In this document: positions 38,701 to 48,501 of the stretch, piece by piece
Position numbering within the stretch: the first letter of the stretch is position 1
How the letters are laid out: the number at the start of each line of letters is the position of its first letter
Origin: Methylotenera sp.
Lineage (GTDB): Bacteria > Pseudomonadota > Gammaproteobacteria > Burkholderiales > Methylophilaceae
Direction: 5' to 3'
NCBI GenBank assembly: GCA_030655015.1
Contig: JAURWJ010000115.1
Coordinates: 1 to 64,000, forward strand
Length of the DNA stretch: 64,000 nucleotides
Notes under the pieces: generated by a model
What the model was told of the DNA's origin: nothing
Database searches by the model: none
Seen by the model: the letters and a program-made list of their open reading frames with translations, nothing else
Program-made: the position numbers and the translations under genes

Positions 38701-39699
38701 ATGTTTAAAAAATCCATTATTTCAAGTTTGTTTGTAATTTCAAACTTACTGCTAGTACCGAGTGCAAATGCAGATACAACATTGCTAAATGTTTCATATG
38801 ATGTCACCCGCGAGTTTTACAAAGACTTTAACCCCTCTTTTATTAAGCACTGGAAGCTAAAAACAGGCGAAACTATCACCATCAATCAGTCACATGGCGG
38901 CTCTAGTAAACAGGCTAGGTCGGTAGCTGATGGACTTGAAGCTGACATCATCACCATGAATCAAGCACCAGACATTGATATTTTGTATGAGCGCTCAAAG
39001 CTTATTCCTAAAGATTGGCAAAACCGTTTACCTAATGCCAGCGTGCCAACCACTTCAACCACAGTATTTTTGGTACGCAAAGGAAATCCCAAACAAATTA
39101 AAGACTGGGATGATTTAATTAAACTAGGCATTGCTGTGGTGCTTCCCAACCCAAAAACCTCTGGTAACGGCAAATATAGCTACTTGGCTGCCTGGGGTTA
39201 TGTGATTAAAAAAGGGGGCGATGATGCCAAGGCAAAAGAATTTGTCACCAAACTCTTTAAAAACGTACCTGTTTTGGATGCTGGTGGGCGTGGCGCAACC
39301 ACCACCTTCGCTCAGCGTGACATTGGTGATGTATTACTAACCTTTGAAAATGAAGTCAATTTAATCAAAAAAGAACTCGGCGATAAATTTGACGTTGTAT
39401 ATCCTTCAGCAAGTATTCTTGCCGAAAACCCTATTGCGGTGGTTGATAAATATGTAAATAAACATAAAAACCGTACCGTAGCAGAAGCCTATGCACAATA
39501 TCACTACTCTGAGACTGCACAGGAGATCGCAGCGCAGCATTACATCAGACCGAGTTTGGCCTCTGTGGCAGAAAAATACAAAAGCAGATTTAAAGTGCTA
39601 GATTTGTTCAGCGTCGATGAAGTATTCGGTAGCTGGACTAAAGCTCAAAAAACACATTTTGCCGATGGCGGTACGTTTGATCAGATTTATCAAAAGTAG
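38701..39699 (+). CDS. sbp: sulfate ABC transporter substrate-binding protein
   Basis: Signal peptide; LLNVSYDVTREFYKDFNPSFIKHWK, QSHGGSSKQARSVADGLEADIITMN, NPKTSGNGKYSYLAAWGY, DVVYPSASILAENPIAVVD. Confidence 0.95.
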   Translation: MFKKSIISSLFVISNLLLVPSANADTTLLNVSYDVTREFYKDFNPSFIKHWKLKTGETITINQSHGGSSKQARSVADGLEADIITMNQAPDIDILYERSKLIPKDWQNRLPNASVPTTSTTVFLVRKGNPKQIKDWDDLIKLGIAVVLPNPKTSGNGKYSYLAAWGYVIKKGGDDAKAKEFVTKLFKNVPVLDAGGRGATTTFAQRDIGDVLLTFENEVNLIKKELGDKFDVVYPSASILAENPIAVVDKYVNKHKNRTVAEAYAQYHYSETAQEIAAQHYIRPSLASVAEKYKSRFKVLDLFSVDEVFGSWTKAQKTHFADGGTFDQIYQK

Positions 39700-39746
39700 C
39701 GCCTTAACTTAAGGTTCTCTACACTTAAGTTTTTATCAGCAGTATA

Positions 39747-39786
39747 TTAAGTGCCAAGTGAATGCCAGCATTTACTTGGCACTTAA
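39747..39786 (+). terminator. long stem-loop downstream of sbp
   Basis: TTAAGTGCCAAGTGAATG-ccag-CATTTACTTGGCACTTAA, 18 bp with one G-T pair; no strong T-run. Confidence 0.6.
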
Positions 39787-39933
39787 TACATATATAGGAT
39801 TGAAATCCGGTGGTTAATTTGGCTCCATCAATAACTATTAAGCGATTGATTTTATTTAATAAAAATATATTTTTGATGGTTTAAATTTTCCAAAAACGCA
39901 ATAATAACGCATTGATTTCTTGCAAATTTCAGA

Positions 39934-40230
39934 GTGTTTTTATGGACCACAATCGTCATTCTTGCCAATGGTGAACTGTTCCATCAACCGTTGATTGAAC
40001 CCATCAATATGGAACATCCTTTAGTTAAACTCGTCGTGTTGATTGATTGGCAGGTCTTTAAAATGCAATGGGCAGGGTTCTTTCCGTCTAAGACAGAGCG
40101 ACCTACCACACCGCAGCTAATTTCAGGCTTACATACCTTGCCCTCGGCAGTTGCTCATGCGTGCACTCACTACTTGCACACCAAAAGCGGTGTTTGTGGA
40201 TAGAGGCTGGCATCGAGGTTACTAGTGAGA
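39934..40230 (+). pseudogene. IS5-family transposase remnant
   Basis: GELFHQPLIEPINMEHPLVKLVVLIDWQVF...PTTPQLISGLHTL resembles IS5 transposase N-termini; another frame near 40196 encodes FVDRGWHRGY, like the transposase VDRGYRGH motif. Confidence 0.65.
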
Positions 40231-40418
40231 CAATCTGTCGTAGAGAGCCATCCGGCTTTTTTGCATCCAGTGTTTTGTGAGCCAACTGCAATTGTTGATT
40301 GTTGCCATACCACAACTATTACTTATTGCTCAGTTCAATCAGCTAAAAACTGCATGAACTGAGCTATTCAGAATCGACTAACTAGCCTGCCACTGGGTCG
40401 TTCGACGAGAGTTACCCA

Positions 40419-40447
40419 TTTAAGGTAAAATGGCGTTTTACCTTAAA
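40419..40447 (+). promoter_or_regulatory. perfect palindromic hairpin in prfC leader
   Basis: TTTAAGGTAAAA-TGGCG-TTTTACCTTAAA, 12-bp perfect arms, ending 12 nt before ATG 40460. Confidence 0.7.
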
Positions 40448-40459
40448 TCCCTACCGCAC

Positions 40460-42031
40460 ATGTCTCTGCAAGAAGAAATCACCCGCCGTCGCACCTTTGC
40501 TATTATCTCTCACCCTGATGCGGGTAAAACCACGCTCACTGAAAAACTGTTATGGTTTGGTGGCGCGATTCAAGTCGCGGGTGAAGTCCGCGGCCGTAAA
40601 GCCTCGCGCCATGCCACATCAGACTGGATGGAGCTTGAAAAACAACGCGGTATTTCGGTGACGTCTTCCGTCATGCAGTTTCCATACCGTGAGCACATGA
40701 TTAACCTGCTCGATACCCCCGGCCATGATGATTTTTCTGAAGATACCTATCGCACATTAACCGCAGTGGATTCTGCGGTGATGGTGATTGATGCAGTCAA
40801 TGGTGTAGAAGCGCAAACCATCAAACTGCTCAACGTATGCCGCATGCGCGATACGCCTATTATCACGTTTATCAATAAACTAGACCGAGAAAGCCGCCCG
40901 CCGATTGAGTTGCTGGATGAAATTGAAACTACTTTAGGCATGGAATGCGCGCCGATGACGTGGCCGATTGGCATGGGAAAAAGCTTCCGTGGGGTTTATA
41001 ACCTCTATACCGATACTATTTCATTTTTTGATCCGCGTGCCGAAAAAGGCACTTCAGAAATCATTCAGGGCTTGGATAATCCGCGCCTGGACGAATTGCT
41101 AGGGCACTTGGCGGCTGAGTTGCGCATAGACATTGAACTGGTGCGTGGCGCCTCTCACGCGTTTGATAAAACACGTTATTTAAATGGTAAACAAACCCCA
41201 GTTTACTTTGGCTCTGCAATTAACAACTTTGGCGTGCAATCATTGCTGGATGCGGTGGTGGACTTATCCCCTGCCCCGCTTGCACGCAATACGGCAAGCC
41301 GCTTAATTGCGCCCGATGAACCTAAGTTTTCAGGTTTTGTGTTTAAAATTCAAGCCAATATGGACCCGAAACACCGCGATAGAATTGCATTTTTGCGCGT
41401 ATGTTCTGGTCGTTTTGAACGCGGCATGAAGATTAAACAAGTCAGCACGGGCAAATTAATGGCGGTGAACAATGCCATCACCTTTATGGCGCAAGACCGC
41501 ACCACCATGGATGAAGCGTATTCCGGTGACATTATCGGCATCCCCAACCACGGTACGATTAAAGTAGGCGACACCTTCTCTGAGGGCGAAGCGCTAAAAT
41601 TCACTGGCATTCCATCATTTGCCCCTGAGTTTTTCCGCCGTGCGCGCATTAAAAACCCAATGAAAATGAAGCAATTGCAAATCGGCCTGAAACAGCTGGC
41701 AGAAGAAGGTGCGGCGCAATTATTCCGCCCATTGCTTTCAAACGACCTGATTTTAGGCGCGGTAGGGATGCTGCAATTTGAAGTCGTCGCACACCGTTTA
41801 GAACATGAATATAGCGTGGATATGGTGTTTGAACCTTACGACTGCTACACCGCGCGCTGGCTACGCGGTAAAGACGCTGACCTTAAAGCCATTGCCGATA
41901 AATACGGCTTTAACGTGGCACTCGATGGCGCGGATGAATACGTTTACTTAGCGCCTAACCGCGTTAACCTGCAATTGGCACAAGAACGCTACCCAGAGAT
42001 AGAATTTTTAGAAACACGTGAAATCGCTTAA
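40460..42031 (+). CDS. prfC: peptide chain release factor 3
   Basis: [72 protein letters not shown]. Confidence 0.96.
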   Translation: MSLQEEITRRRTFAIISHPDAGKTTLTEKLLWFGGAIQVAGEVRGRKASRHATSDWMELEKQRGISVTSSVMQFPYREHMINLLDTPGHDDFSEDTYRTLTAVDSAVMVIDAVNGVEAQTIKLLNVCRMRDTPIITFINKLDRESRPPIELLDEIETTLGMECAPMTWPIGMGKSFRGVYNLYTDTISFFDPRAEKGTSEIIQGLDNPRLDELLGHLAAELRIDIELVRGASHAFDKTRYLNGKQTPVYFGSAINNFGVQSLLDAVVDLSPAPLARNTASRLIAPDEPKFSGFVFKIQANMDPKHRDRIAFLRVCSGRFERGMKIKQVSTGKLMAVNNAITFMAQDRTTMDEAYSGDIIGIPNHGTIKVGDTFSEGEALKFTGIPSFAPEFFRRARIKNPMKMKQLQIGLKQLAEEGAAQLFRPLLSNDLILGAVGMLQFEVVAHRLEHEYSVDMVFEPYDCYTARWLRGKDADLKAIADKYGFNVALDGADEYVYLAPNRVNLQLAQERYPEIEFLETREIA

Positions 42032-42419
42032 AGCACCTTTAACTAACTGTCTATGTGAAAGCGGCAAGCCTTACCAAGCTTGCTGCAAACCATATCATCT
42101 TGGTACCGCTCCAGCACCCGCCGCCGAAGCGCTTATGCGCTCACGCTACACCGCCTATGTATTGGGGTTAGAAGATTATCTATTAAACACATGGCATCCT
42201 GACACCCGCCCGCAAGCACTTAATCTCGCAGATGACACAGCGATTAAATGGCTGGGCTTGCAGGTAGAGCATGCGGAAATAACTAGCAACAACACTGCAA
42301 CAGTAGCGTTTATAGCGCGTTATAAAATCGGCGGCAAGGCTGAAAAAATGCATGAAGTCAGCCAGTTTGTCCGCATAGAAAACCGTTGGTATTATTTGTC
42401 TGGTGTGCATATCGGTTAA
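42018..42419 (+). CDS. YchJ/UPF0225-family SEC-C motif protein
   Basis: [50 protein letters not shown]. Confidence 0.9.
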   Translation: MKSLKAPLTNCLCESGKPYQACCKPYHLGTAPAPAAEALMRSRYTAYVLGLEDYLLNTWHPDTRPQALNLADDTAIKWLGLQVEHAEITSNNTATVAFIARYKIGGKAEKMHEVSQFVRIENRWYYLSGVHIG

Positions 42420-42437
42420 TCAGTTGCTGTTAAACAT

Positions 42438-42502
42438 TCTCAAACACCTCACATAACTGGCTTAACAATTGCCCGAAAATCGTCGCACTTCGTCCATATC
42501 AT
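42438..42502 (-). pseudogene. 3'-end fragment of a paralogue of the 45626-46195 gene
   Basis: Minus-strand translation IFGQLLSQLCEVFENV* versus IFGQLLSQLCEAFESA*; upstream MDEV also preserved, with a 1-nt frameshift. Confidence 0.8.
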
Positions 42503-42535
42503 TTGGATTCTTTGAAGCATAGGCCAATCGACGCG

Positions 42536-43204
42536 CTACTCACTCCCAGGTAGACTAACCCCCACAATTGAGCCAATGACCTCTTTTGCTGTTCCAGATT
42601 CACTCACAACCAGTTTCAGCTCTTCTCTTACCTGTAGCCAAGCCCCATTTGCCGTTAAAAACCTGTACTCATGTATTAACAAATCACTTGCGTTCATATT
42701 TTGTAAACGCACCATTACATTGGGTAGATCATCTTGATGAATATGCGCATGCCAAAACCCGCTGTGCGCCATGAACTTGTCTTTGTCATAGCCAAATAGT
42801 TGGCTGATATTTTTGCTCACAAAGGTCATCGCGTATTCTGGCATAGGCGTTCTGGCAAAAAAGATAATAGGGATTGTATTCACAATCTCACCGATACGCG
42901 ATTTTTCACGCTCGGACTCCAAAACATCTAAACGGCGCAGCTCTTCATCAATGTCTGTGTATAAATAATTTTGCACATTGCCAGCATGAATCTGCTCTTC
43001 GACAATATGCAGTAACTCATAACTTTTCATATTCATCGCATGTGCAAGACTGCTCACAGTTTTTAAACTGGGCTGTTTAACTCCACGCTCTAACATAGAA
43101 ATAAAAGTACGCTCTAAGCCAGAAAGTGAGGCTAACATTTCTTGTGTAAGACCAAGATCCAAACGAATTTTTTTTATCACTACACTAAATAAAGATTTAT
43201 GCAT
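42536..43204 (-). CDS. XRE-type HTH regulator with C-terminal PAS domain
   Basis: IKKIRLDLGLTQEMLASLSGLERTFISMLERGVKQPSLKTVSSLA HTH; PAS-like FVSKNISQLFGYDKDKFMAHSGFWHAHIHQDD. Confidence 0.85.
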   Translation of the reverse strand: MHKSLFSVVIKKIRLDLGLTQEMLASLSGLERTFISMLERGVKQPSLKTVSSLAHAMNMKSYELLHIVEEQIHAGNVQNYLYTDIDEELRRLDVLESEREKSRIGEIVNTIPIIFFARTPMPEYAMTFVSKNISQLFGYDKDKFMAHSGFWHAHIHQDDLPNVMVRLQNMNASDLLIHEYRFLTANGAWLQVREELKLVVSESGTAKEVIGSIVGVSLPGSE

Positions 43205-43232
43205 GTGCTTCCGTTTTTTTAAGCGTTACTGT

Positions 43233-45320
43233 TTAAGATTGAGTTTGAGCACAAATCGCTGTATTTTTACCGGCACTTTTAGCTTGATATAAGGCATCGT
43301 CAGCACTAGCCACAAGTATTTTTGGGTTATCTCCAGCAATAGAGGATAGTGCAATACCAATACTAGCCGTCACAGATACGGTGCTTTCCAGTAGCATAAT
43401 CGGTTGCGAGATAGATTCTATCAATTTATAGGCAACATCCATCGCCCCAAACTGTTCGGCAATATCTTCTAACACAACAACAAACTCATCGCCACCCAGG
43501 CGGGAAACGGTGTCTTCACCGCGTGTATTGGCTATTAAACGCTCAGCCACAACTTCAAGCACGCGATCACCTGCCTGATGACCATAGTGGTCGTTGATTA
43601 ATTTGAATCCATCCAGATCTATCATTAGCACTGCCACTAAGTCACCAGTGCGCTTGGTACGAGATAAAGAATGACTTAATCGCGCATTAAACAAAAGGCG
43701 GTTTGGCAGTTTGGTTAAAGGATCATGATGCGCTAAAAACTCAAATTCGTCATGCGCTAATTTTGAAGAGGTAATGTCAGCAAACACCGCAATGTAATTC
43801 TTCACCTGCTTTTTAGCATCCAAAATGGCGCTGATTGTTAGCCACTCAGCATAAGTTTCACCACTTTTCCGCCGATTCCACAACTCGCCTTGCCAATAAC
43901 CGCTAGCGTTTAGCGATTCCCACATGCGTCCATAAAAAGCTTTATCTTGCCTACCTGAACTAAGTACACTTGGGTTTCTGCCACGCACTTCATCTTCCTC
44001 ATACCCTGTAATTTTCATAAATGCAGGGTTGACTGACAGAATGTTAGCCTTGGCATCGGTAATAATGATGCCTTCAATGGTATTGTCAAAGATAGAAGCC
44101 GCCTGTTTTAACTTGCGTTCTGAATGTTTCTTTTCAGTTTCATCCTGTATGGTTTGCACAAAACCCAAGAGATTATTGTCTTGATCTTGAATCGGTGCCA
44201 TCCGCACGTGCAGCTCAAACATTTCATCTTTAATCTGATGCGCTAAATCATACTCATAACTCTCGCCAGCTTGCACTTTATCTAAGGCAATCAGTAGATG
44301 ATCCACAGGCATATTTGCCTTGTTAAATAACAACTCAAGTTGTTCACCGCTTATATTTTCATGTGCAATACCAAATAAAGTTGAAGCGGCAGGATTTAAA
44401 TAGCGCACATTTTTTTCCGGGTCTGCAATAATCAAACTCACCCCAAGGGACTCATGCAGCACAGCAGAAAGTACATGCCGTTCATCCAACTCTTTACGGA
44501 TACGCACAATGTCATCCGCTTGTCTTTTAATAATCGTATTCAGCATACGCACATAGTGACTCTCAATTTTTTTCACTACGTCATGTTCAGTCATCAGGCC
44601 TTCTAGCATGCCTTGATCATTCACCACCACCAAAGTGCGTATTTGTTGCTCACGCATGCGCTCTATCGCAAAGTAAATGGATCGCTGACTATGCACAGAA
44701 ATAACTGGTGAAGACATAACATCGGCCAATCGCACACGGCTGTTCGCATGGTCTCGCCCTAACCTCACCAAATCTCGCTCGGTGATTATGCCAATCGGCT
44801 TATCTGACTCAGTAATCACAATGCCGCTGGCTTTGGATTTGACCATCAAAACAATGGCATCATGTAGCGTGTCATCCTTGGTCAGCGTACAAATATCCAG
44901 ACTCATGATATTTTCAACAATTTCCTGACCAGAAAGTACGTCAAACCCCAGCAGCTTCATGAAATCGCTATCTGTAGCGATTCCATATAAATCACCTTCG
45001 CTATCCACCACAATTAAGTGACGTAAATTCTTTTGTGCGCAAAGATGGTACGCCTCAAATAAATCGAGATGTAATGGTGCTACAACAGGCACATCACTCA
45101 TCACACTACTAATTGATGTGGTGGCTGGGTTCAATAATTCAGGAATGATGCGCAAGGCATCTCGCTCAGTAAAAATGCCGATTGGACGTTTACCCTCAAC
45201 CACCACAACCGAGCTGATACGATGACCAGCCATCATTTCCAATACCTCGGCCAATACCGCAGTTTGCGATACGCACGTGGGGTTAGTCGTACAAATTTCT
45301 TTTAACGAAATTGAGGTCAT
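43233..45320 (-). CDS. CBS-PAS-GGDEF protein
   Basis: Two CBS pairs (GIFTERDALRIIPEL, GIITERDLVRLGRDH, GLMTEHDVVKKIE), PAS segments, DPLTKLPNRLLFNARL, RLGGDEFVVVLED. Confidence 0.9.
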   Translation of the reverse strand: MTSISLKEICTTNPTCVSQTAVLAEVLEMMAGHRISSVVVVEGKRPIGIFTERDALRIIPELLNPATTSISSVMSDVPVVAPLHLDLFEAYHLCAQKNLRHLIVVDSEGDLYGIATDSDFMKLLGFDVLSGQEIVENIMSLDICTLTKDDTLHDAIVLMVKSKASGIVITESDKPIGIITERDLVRLGRDHANSRVRLADVMSSPVISVHSQRSIYFAIERMREQQIRTLVVVNDQGMLEGLMTEHDVVKKIESHYVRMLNTIIKRQADDIVRIRKELDERHVLSAVLHESLGVSLIIADPEKNVRYLNPAASTLFGIAHENISGEQLELLFNKANMPVDHLLIALDKVQAGESYEYDLAHQIKDEMFELHVRMAPIQDQDNNLLGFVQTIQDETEKKHSERKLKQAASIFDNTIEGIIITDAKANILSVNPAFMKITGYEEDEVRGRNPSVLSSGRQDKAFYGRMWESLNASGYWQGELWNRRKSGETYAEWLTISAILDAKKQVKNYIAVFADITSSKLAHDEFEFLAHHDPLTKLPNRLLFNARLSHSLSRTKRTGDLVAVLMIDLDGFKLINDHYGHQAGDRVLEVVAERLIANTRGEDTVSRLGGDEFVVVLEDIAEQFGAMDVAYKLIESISQPIMLLESTVSVTASIGIALSSIAGDNPKILVASADDALYQAKSAGKNTAICAQTQS

Positions 45321-45625
45321 AGGGCTTTATTATTTCATCGAAGTTATTTTGACGGATATCAAATATATTTATATCGCGCCCCATTCTATGAGGTTTTGGC
45401 TTAGGGTGCCATAGACTATGGTATACATCATGACTACAGAAAATTAAGATAACGAAACAGAACCAATCTGCCGGCAAAAATAGTGATGGTCAAAGCTATT
45501 TGAATTGATGCTGCCGATGATTACCTTGGCATAGGGAAATAGTCACTATTGGAAACAAGGGGTGAATTCGACTCCCAACTGCAACACTAAAGTGAACCGA
45601 TCTAAATCAGATCAGTTCCAGCTAA

Positions 45626-46195
45626 CTAAGCACTCTCAAATGCCTCACACAACTGGCTTAGCAATTGCCCGAAAATCGGCAACACTTCATCCATGCCATA
45701 CGGACTATCATCATCGGTGCCTGCTATCACAAATGAAATCACTAATTTATCCAGGTTTTCTCTAAACTCGGTCCAATGCTCGACTTCTGTGTCGGCGATC
45801 AGTTGAAATTTATTAAAGCCTGATTCAATAATCTCAATGAGCTCAGCCTCTGGCAGGCCTGCAAATAATGTTTTTGCGATGGTAATTTGCACAGTCTGAA
45901 AGTCTGGCGTTACGCCTTCTTGCACTAATGGCGAGGTAAAAAACGCATAGGCCAGCATGGCGTAGGCTTGATACACGCTCAGCATATCGAAGTTTTCAGT
46001 GCGCTCGGCTAAAGGTGAACGATCAGCGGCCTGAATAGCTTTAAACGTCACATAACAACTTAGATAATCCGCTGCGCTGAGTGGGTCGTATTCATCTAAA
46101 TTGGTGTTAGGTTTTGCTTCATCATCACGCAAAGTTGCCGCTAAACATAAGGCATGCATGAGTGTTAAGCGTTGTGAGTATTGAGTTTCCATCAT
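45626..46195 (-). CDS. conserved hypothetical protein
   Basis: MMETQYSQRLTLMHALCLAATLRDDEAK...; the ORF-track N-terminus beyond 46195 is translated repeat sequence (FDKL, LRQAQGT). Confidence 0.6.
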   Translation of the reverse strand: MMETQYSQRLTLMHALCLAATLRDDEAKPNTNLDEYDPLSAADYLSCYVTFKAIQAADRSPLAERTENFDMLSVYQAYAMLAYAFFTSPLVQEGVTPDFQTVQITIAKTLFAGLPEAELIEIIESGFNKFQLIADTEVEHWTEFRENLDKLVISFVIAGTDDDSPYGMDEVLPIFGQLLSQLCEAFESA

Positions 46196-46260
46196 AAATC
46201 CTATTTTTGAACTTGAATAAAAATGTTTATCTGATTTGCTATTACCTAATACCTGCCGTT

Positions 46261-46341
46261 CCCTGAGCTTGTCGAAGGGGACACTATCCGTCCCCTGAGC
46301 TTGTCGAAGGGTGCAACGTGTTCCCTTCGACAAGCTCAGGG
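46261..46341. repeat. three copies of a REP-like CCCTGAGCTTGTCGAAGGG element
   Basis: 46261-46279 and 46293-46311 direct; 46323-46341 inverted (CCCTTCGACAAGCTCAGGG). Confidence 0.9.
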
Positions 46342-46350
46342 GACGGGTTA

Positions 46351-48252
46351 CTACTCTAGCACTGGCATTGCCTCTAACAACTCGTGCAATGTTAACCAGC
46401 GCTCTTCAGCTGCTTCTAATTTTGTTGCAAACTCCGCTTGCGTTTTTAGTAATTGCTGCAATGCGCTTTTATCAGCGGCGGTATAAAGTGCACCATCATT
46501 TAAGCGTTCATCACAATCTTTTTTACCAGTTTGCCACTGTGCCATGTTGCGCTCAATAAGCTCCAACTCCTTTAGCAACGGACGACGCTCGGCAATTCTA
46601 GCCTGGCGCTCTGCTTTATTAAGCGCACGCTCGTTTTTGTTGGGCTTTTCAAGCACCGCTTGCGTCGCTTGTTTTTCTTTTAAACGTTGTTCATTTAACC
46701 ATCGGCTATAGCCTTCTAAATCGCTATCAAACGGTTCAGCTTTGCCGTCTGCTACTAAAATAAATTCATCACAACTGGCGCGTAATAAGGCTCTGTCGTG
46801 CGATACCAAAATCACACCACCGGCAAAATCTTGCAAGGCCAGCGTGAGTGCATGGCGCATTTCCAAGTCCAGATGGTTAGTTGGCTCATCTAATAATAAC
46901 AAATTTGGGCGCGTCCAAATTAACAAAGCCAACGCTAAACGTGATTTTTCACCGCCTGAAAAGTTCGCGCAAGGTGACCTTGCCATCTCACCTTTAAAAT
47001 CAAAACCGCCTAAGTAATTTAGATGTTCCTGCTCACGTGTTTGTGGGTCTAATTTCATCATGTGCTGTAAGGGCGATTCATCAGGGCGCAACTGCTCTAA
47101 CTGATGCTGTGCAAAATAACCGATATTGAGATCTTTACCTTCTACCCGCTTGCCAGACAACGGCTCTAGCTCATGCGCTAATAATTTGATCAGCGTAGTT
47201 TTACCTGCGCCGTTCCTACCCAATAAGCCAATGCGCTCACCTGGCCTAATCGCCAACTCAATATTGCTAATTAACGCGACACCGCCGTAACCAACACTCA
47301 TGCCATCCAGCACTAGCAGTGGGTCAGGTGCAGCGATTGGCGCTCTAAACTCAAAGTTAAATTGTGAGTCCACATGCGCGGCAGAAATCATTTCCATGCG
47401 TTCGAGTGCTTTAATGCGACTTTGCGCTTGGCGCGCTTTGGTGGCTTGCACCCGAAAACGGTCGATATAACTTTGCAAGTGCGATACTTTGCGTTGCTGC
47501 TTTTCAAACATGGCTTGTTGCAAGGCTAGTTTTTCTGCGCGTTGACGCTCAAAATCTGAATAACCACCACGATAAAGCGTGAGCGTTTGTTGCTCAATAT
47601 GGGCGATATGGTTCACAATCGCATCCAGAAAATCTCTATCATGCGAAATCAATAGCAACGTACCGCGATAGCTTTGCAACCAGCCCTCTAGCCAAATCAC
47701 CGCATCTAAATCCAAGTGATTAGTCGGCTCATCCAGCAACAGTAAATCAGAACGGCACATCAGCGCACGCGCTAAATTGAGGCGCACGCGCCAACCGCCA
47801 GAGAACGTAGAAACGGCTTGTTGCAAATTGGCTTGGCTAAAACCCAAGCCGCTTAACAACTCAGCCGCGCGCGCCTTAGCACTGTAACCCTCAATATCAG
47901 TGAGTCGCTGATGCAGTTCAGCAATCAATTCGCCTTGATGGTTAGTTTCAGCTGACACCAGCTCGGCCTCAATTTCACGTAGCTCGGCATCGCCATCTAA
48001 TACAAACTCGATAGCGGGCATAGCCAACGCGGGGGTTTCTTGCGCTACATGTGCCACCACCCAGCTTGCGGGCATGTCTAAATCGCCTTTTTCAGGGTGC
48101 AGTTCACCACGCAACAAGGCAAAAATGGATGACTTACCCGCGCCATTGGCACCCGTTAAACCTACTTTATGACCAGGGTGTAGCTGCAAGGATGCGTCCT
48201 GAATGAGGATTTTTGAACCGCGCGTGAGTGTGAGTTGTTTAAACTGAATCAA
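46351..48252 (-). CDS. ABC-F family ATPase, YheS-like
   Basis: GANGAGKSSIFALLRGELHPEKGDL, FSGGWRVRLNLARALM, GRNGAGKTTLIKLLA, FSGGEKSRLALALLIWTRPNLLLLDEPTNHLD. Confidence 0.92.
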   Translation of the reverse strand: MIQFKQLTLTRGSKILIQDASLQLHPGHKVGLTGANGAGKSSIFALLRGELHPEKGDLDMPASWVVAHVAQETPALAMPAIEFVLDGDAELREIEAELVSAETNHQGELIAELHQRLTDIEGYSAKARAAELLSGLGFSQANLQQAVSTFSGGWRVRLNLARALMCRSDLLLLDEPTNHLDLDAVIWLEGWLQSYRGTLLLISHDRDFLDAIVNHIAHIEQQTLTLYRGGYSDFERQRAEKLALQQAMFEKQQRKVSHLQSYIDRFRVQATKARQAQSRIKALERMEMISAAHVDSQFNFEFRAPIAAPDPLLVLDGMSVGYGGVALISNIELAIRPGERIGLLGRNGAGKTTLIKLLAHELEPLSGKRVEGKDLNIGYFAQHQLEQLRPDESPLQHMMKLDPQTREQEHLNYLGGFDFKGEMARSPCANFSGGEKSRLALALLIWTRPNLLLLDEPTNHLDLEMRHALTLALQDFAGGVILVSHDRALLRASCDEFILVADGKAEPFDSDLEGYSRWLNEQRLKEKQATQAVLEKPNKNERALNKAERQARIAERRPLLKELELIERNMAQWQTGKKDCDERLNDGALYTAADKSALQQLLKTQAEFATKLEAAEERWLTLHELLEAMPVLE

Positions 48253-48501
48253 GTGATAGTAATCTCAAAAAAATTGTTTGCCCGATTGGTCAACCAATTT
48301 TTGGTTAAGCCAGCTTTTGGCTTGTCCGTAGAATATATGAGCTAAAGCTCATTATTCATACGCCAAAACCGCTATTCTAAATGATTCAGAGAATAGTCTT
48401 TACATCTGTTTAGTTATTACAACCGTAATTTACTTAAAATTACTCAGTTTTACATACGCAATGCCTTGAATATCAATCGTTTTGAGTGATATTGCAGTAA
48501 A

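Noticed and set aside
46196-46333. Extended N-terminus (MSKGTRCTLRQAQGTDSVPFDKLRERQ...) of the hypothetical protein
   Set aside because: It is translation of REP-like repeats; the likely start is the ATG at 46195.
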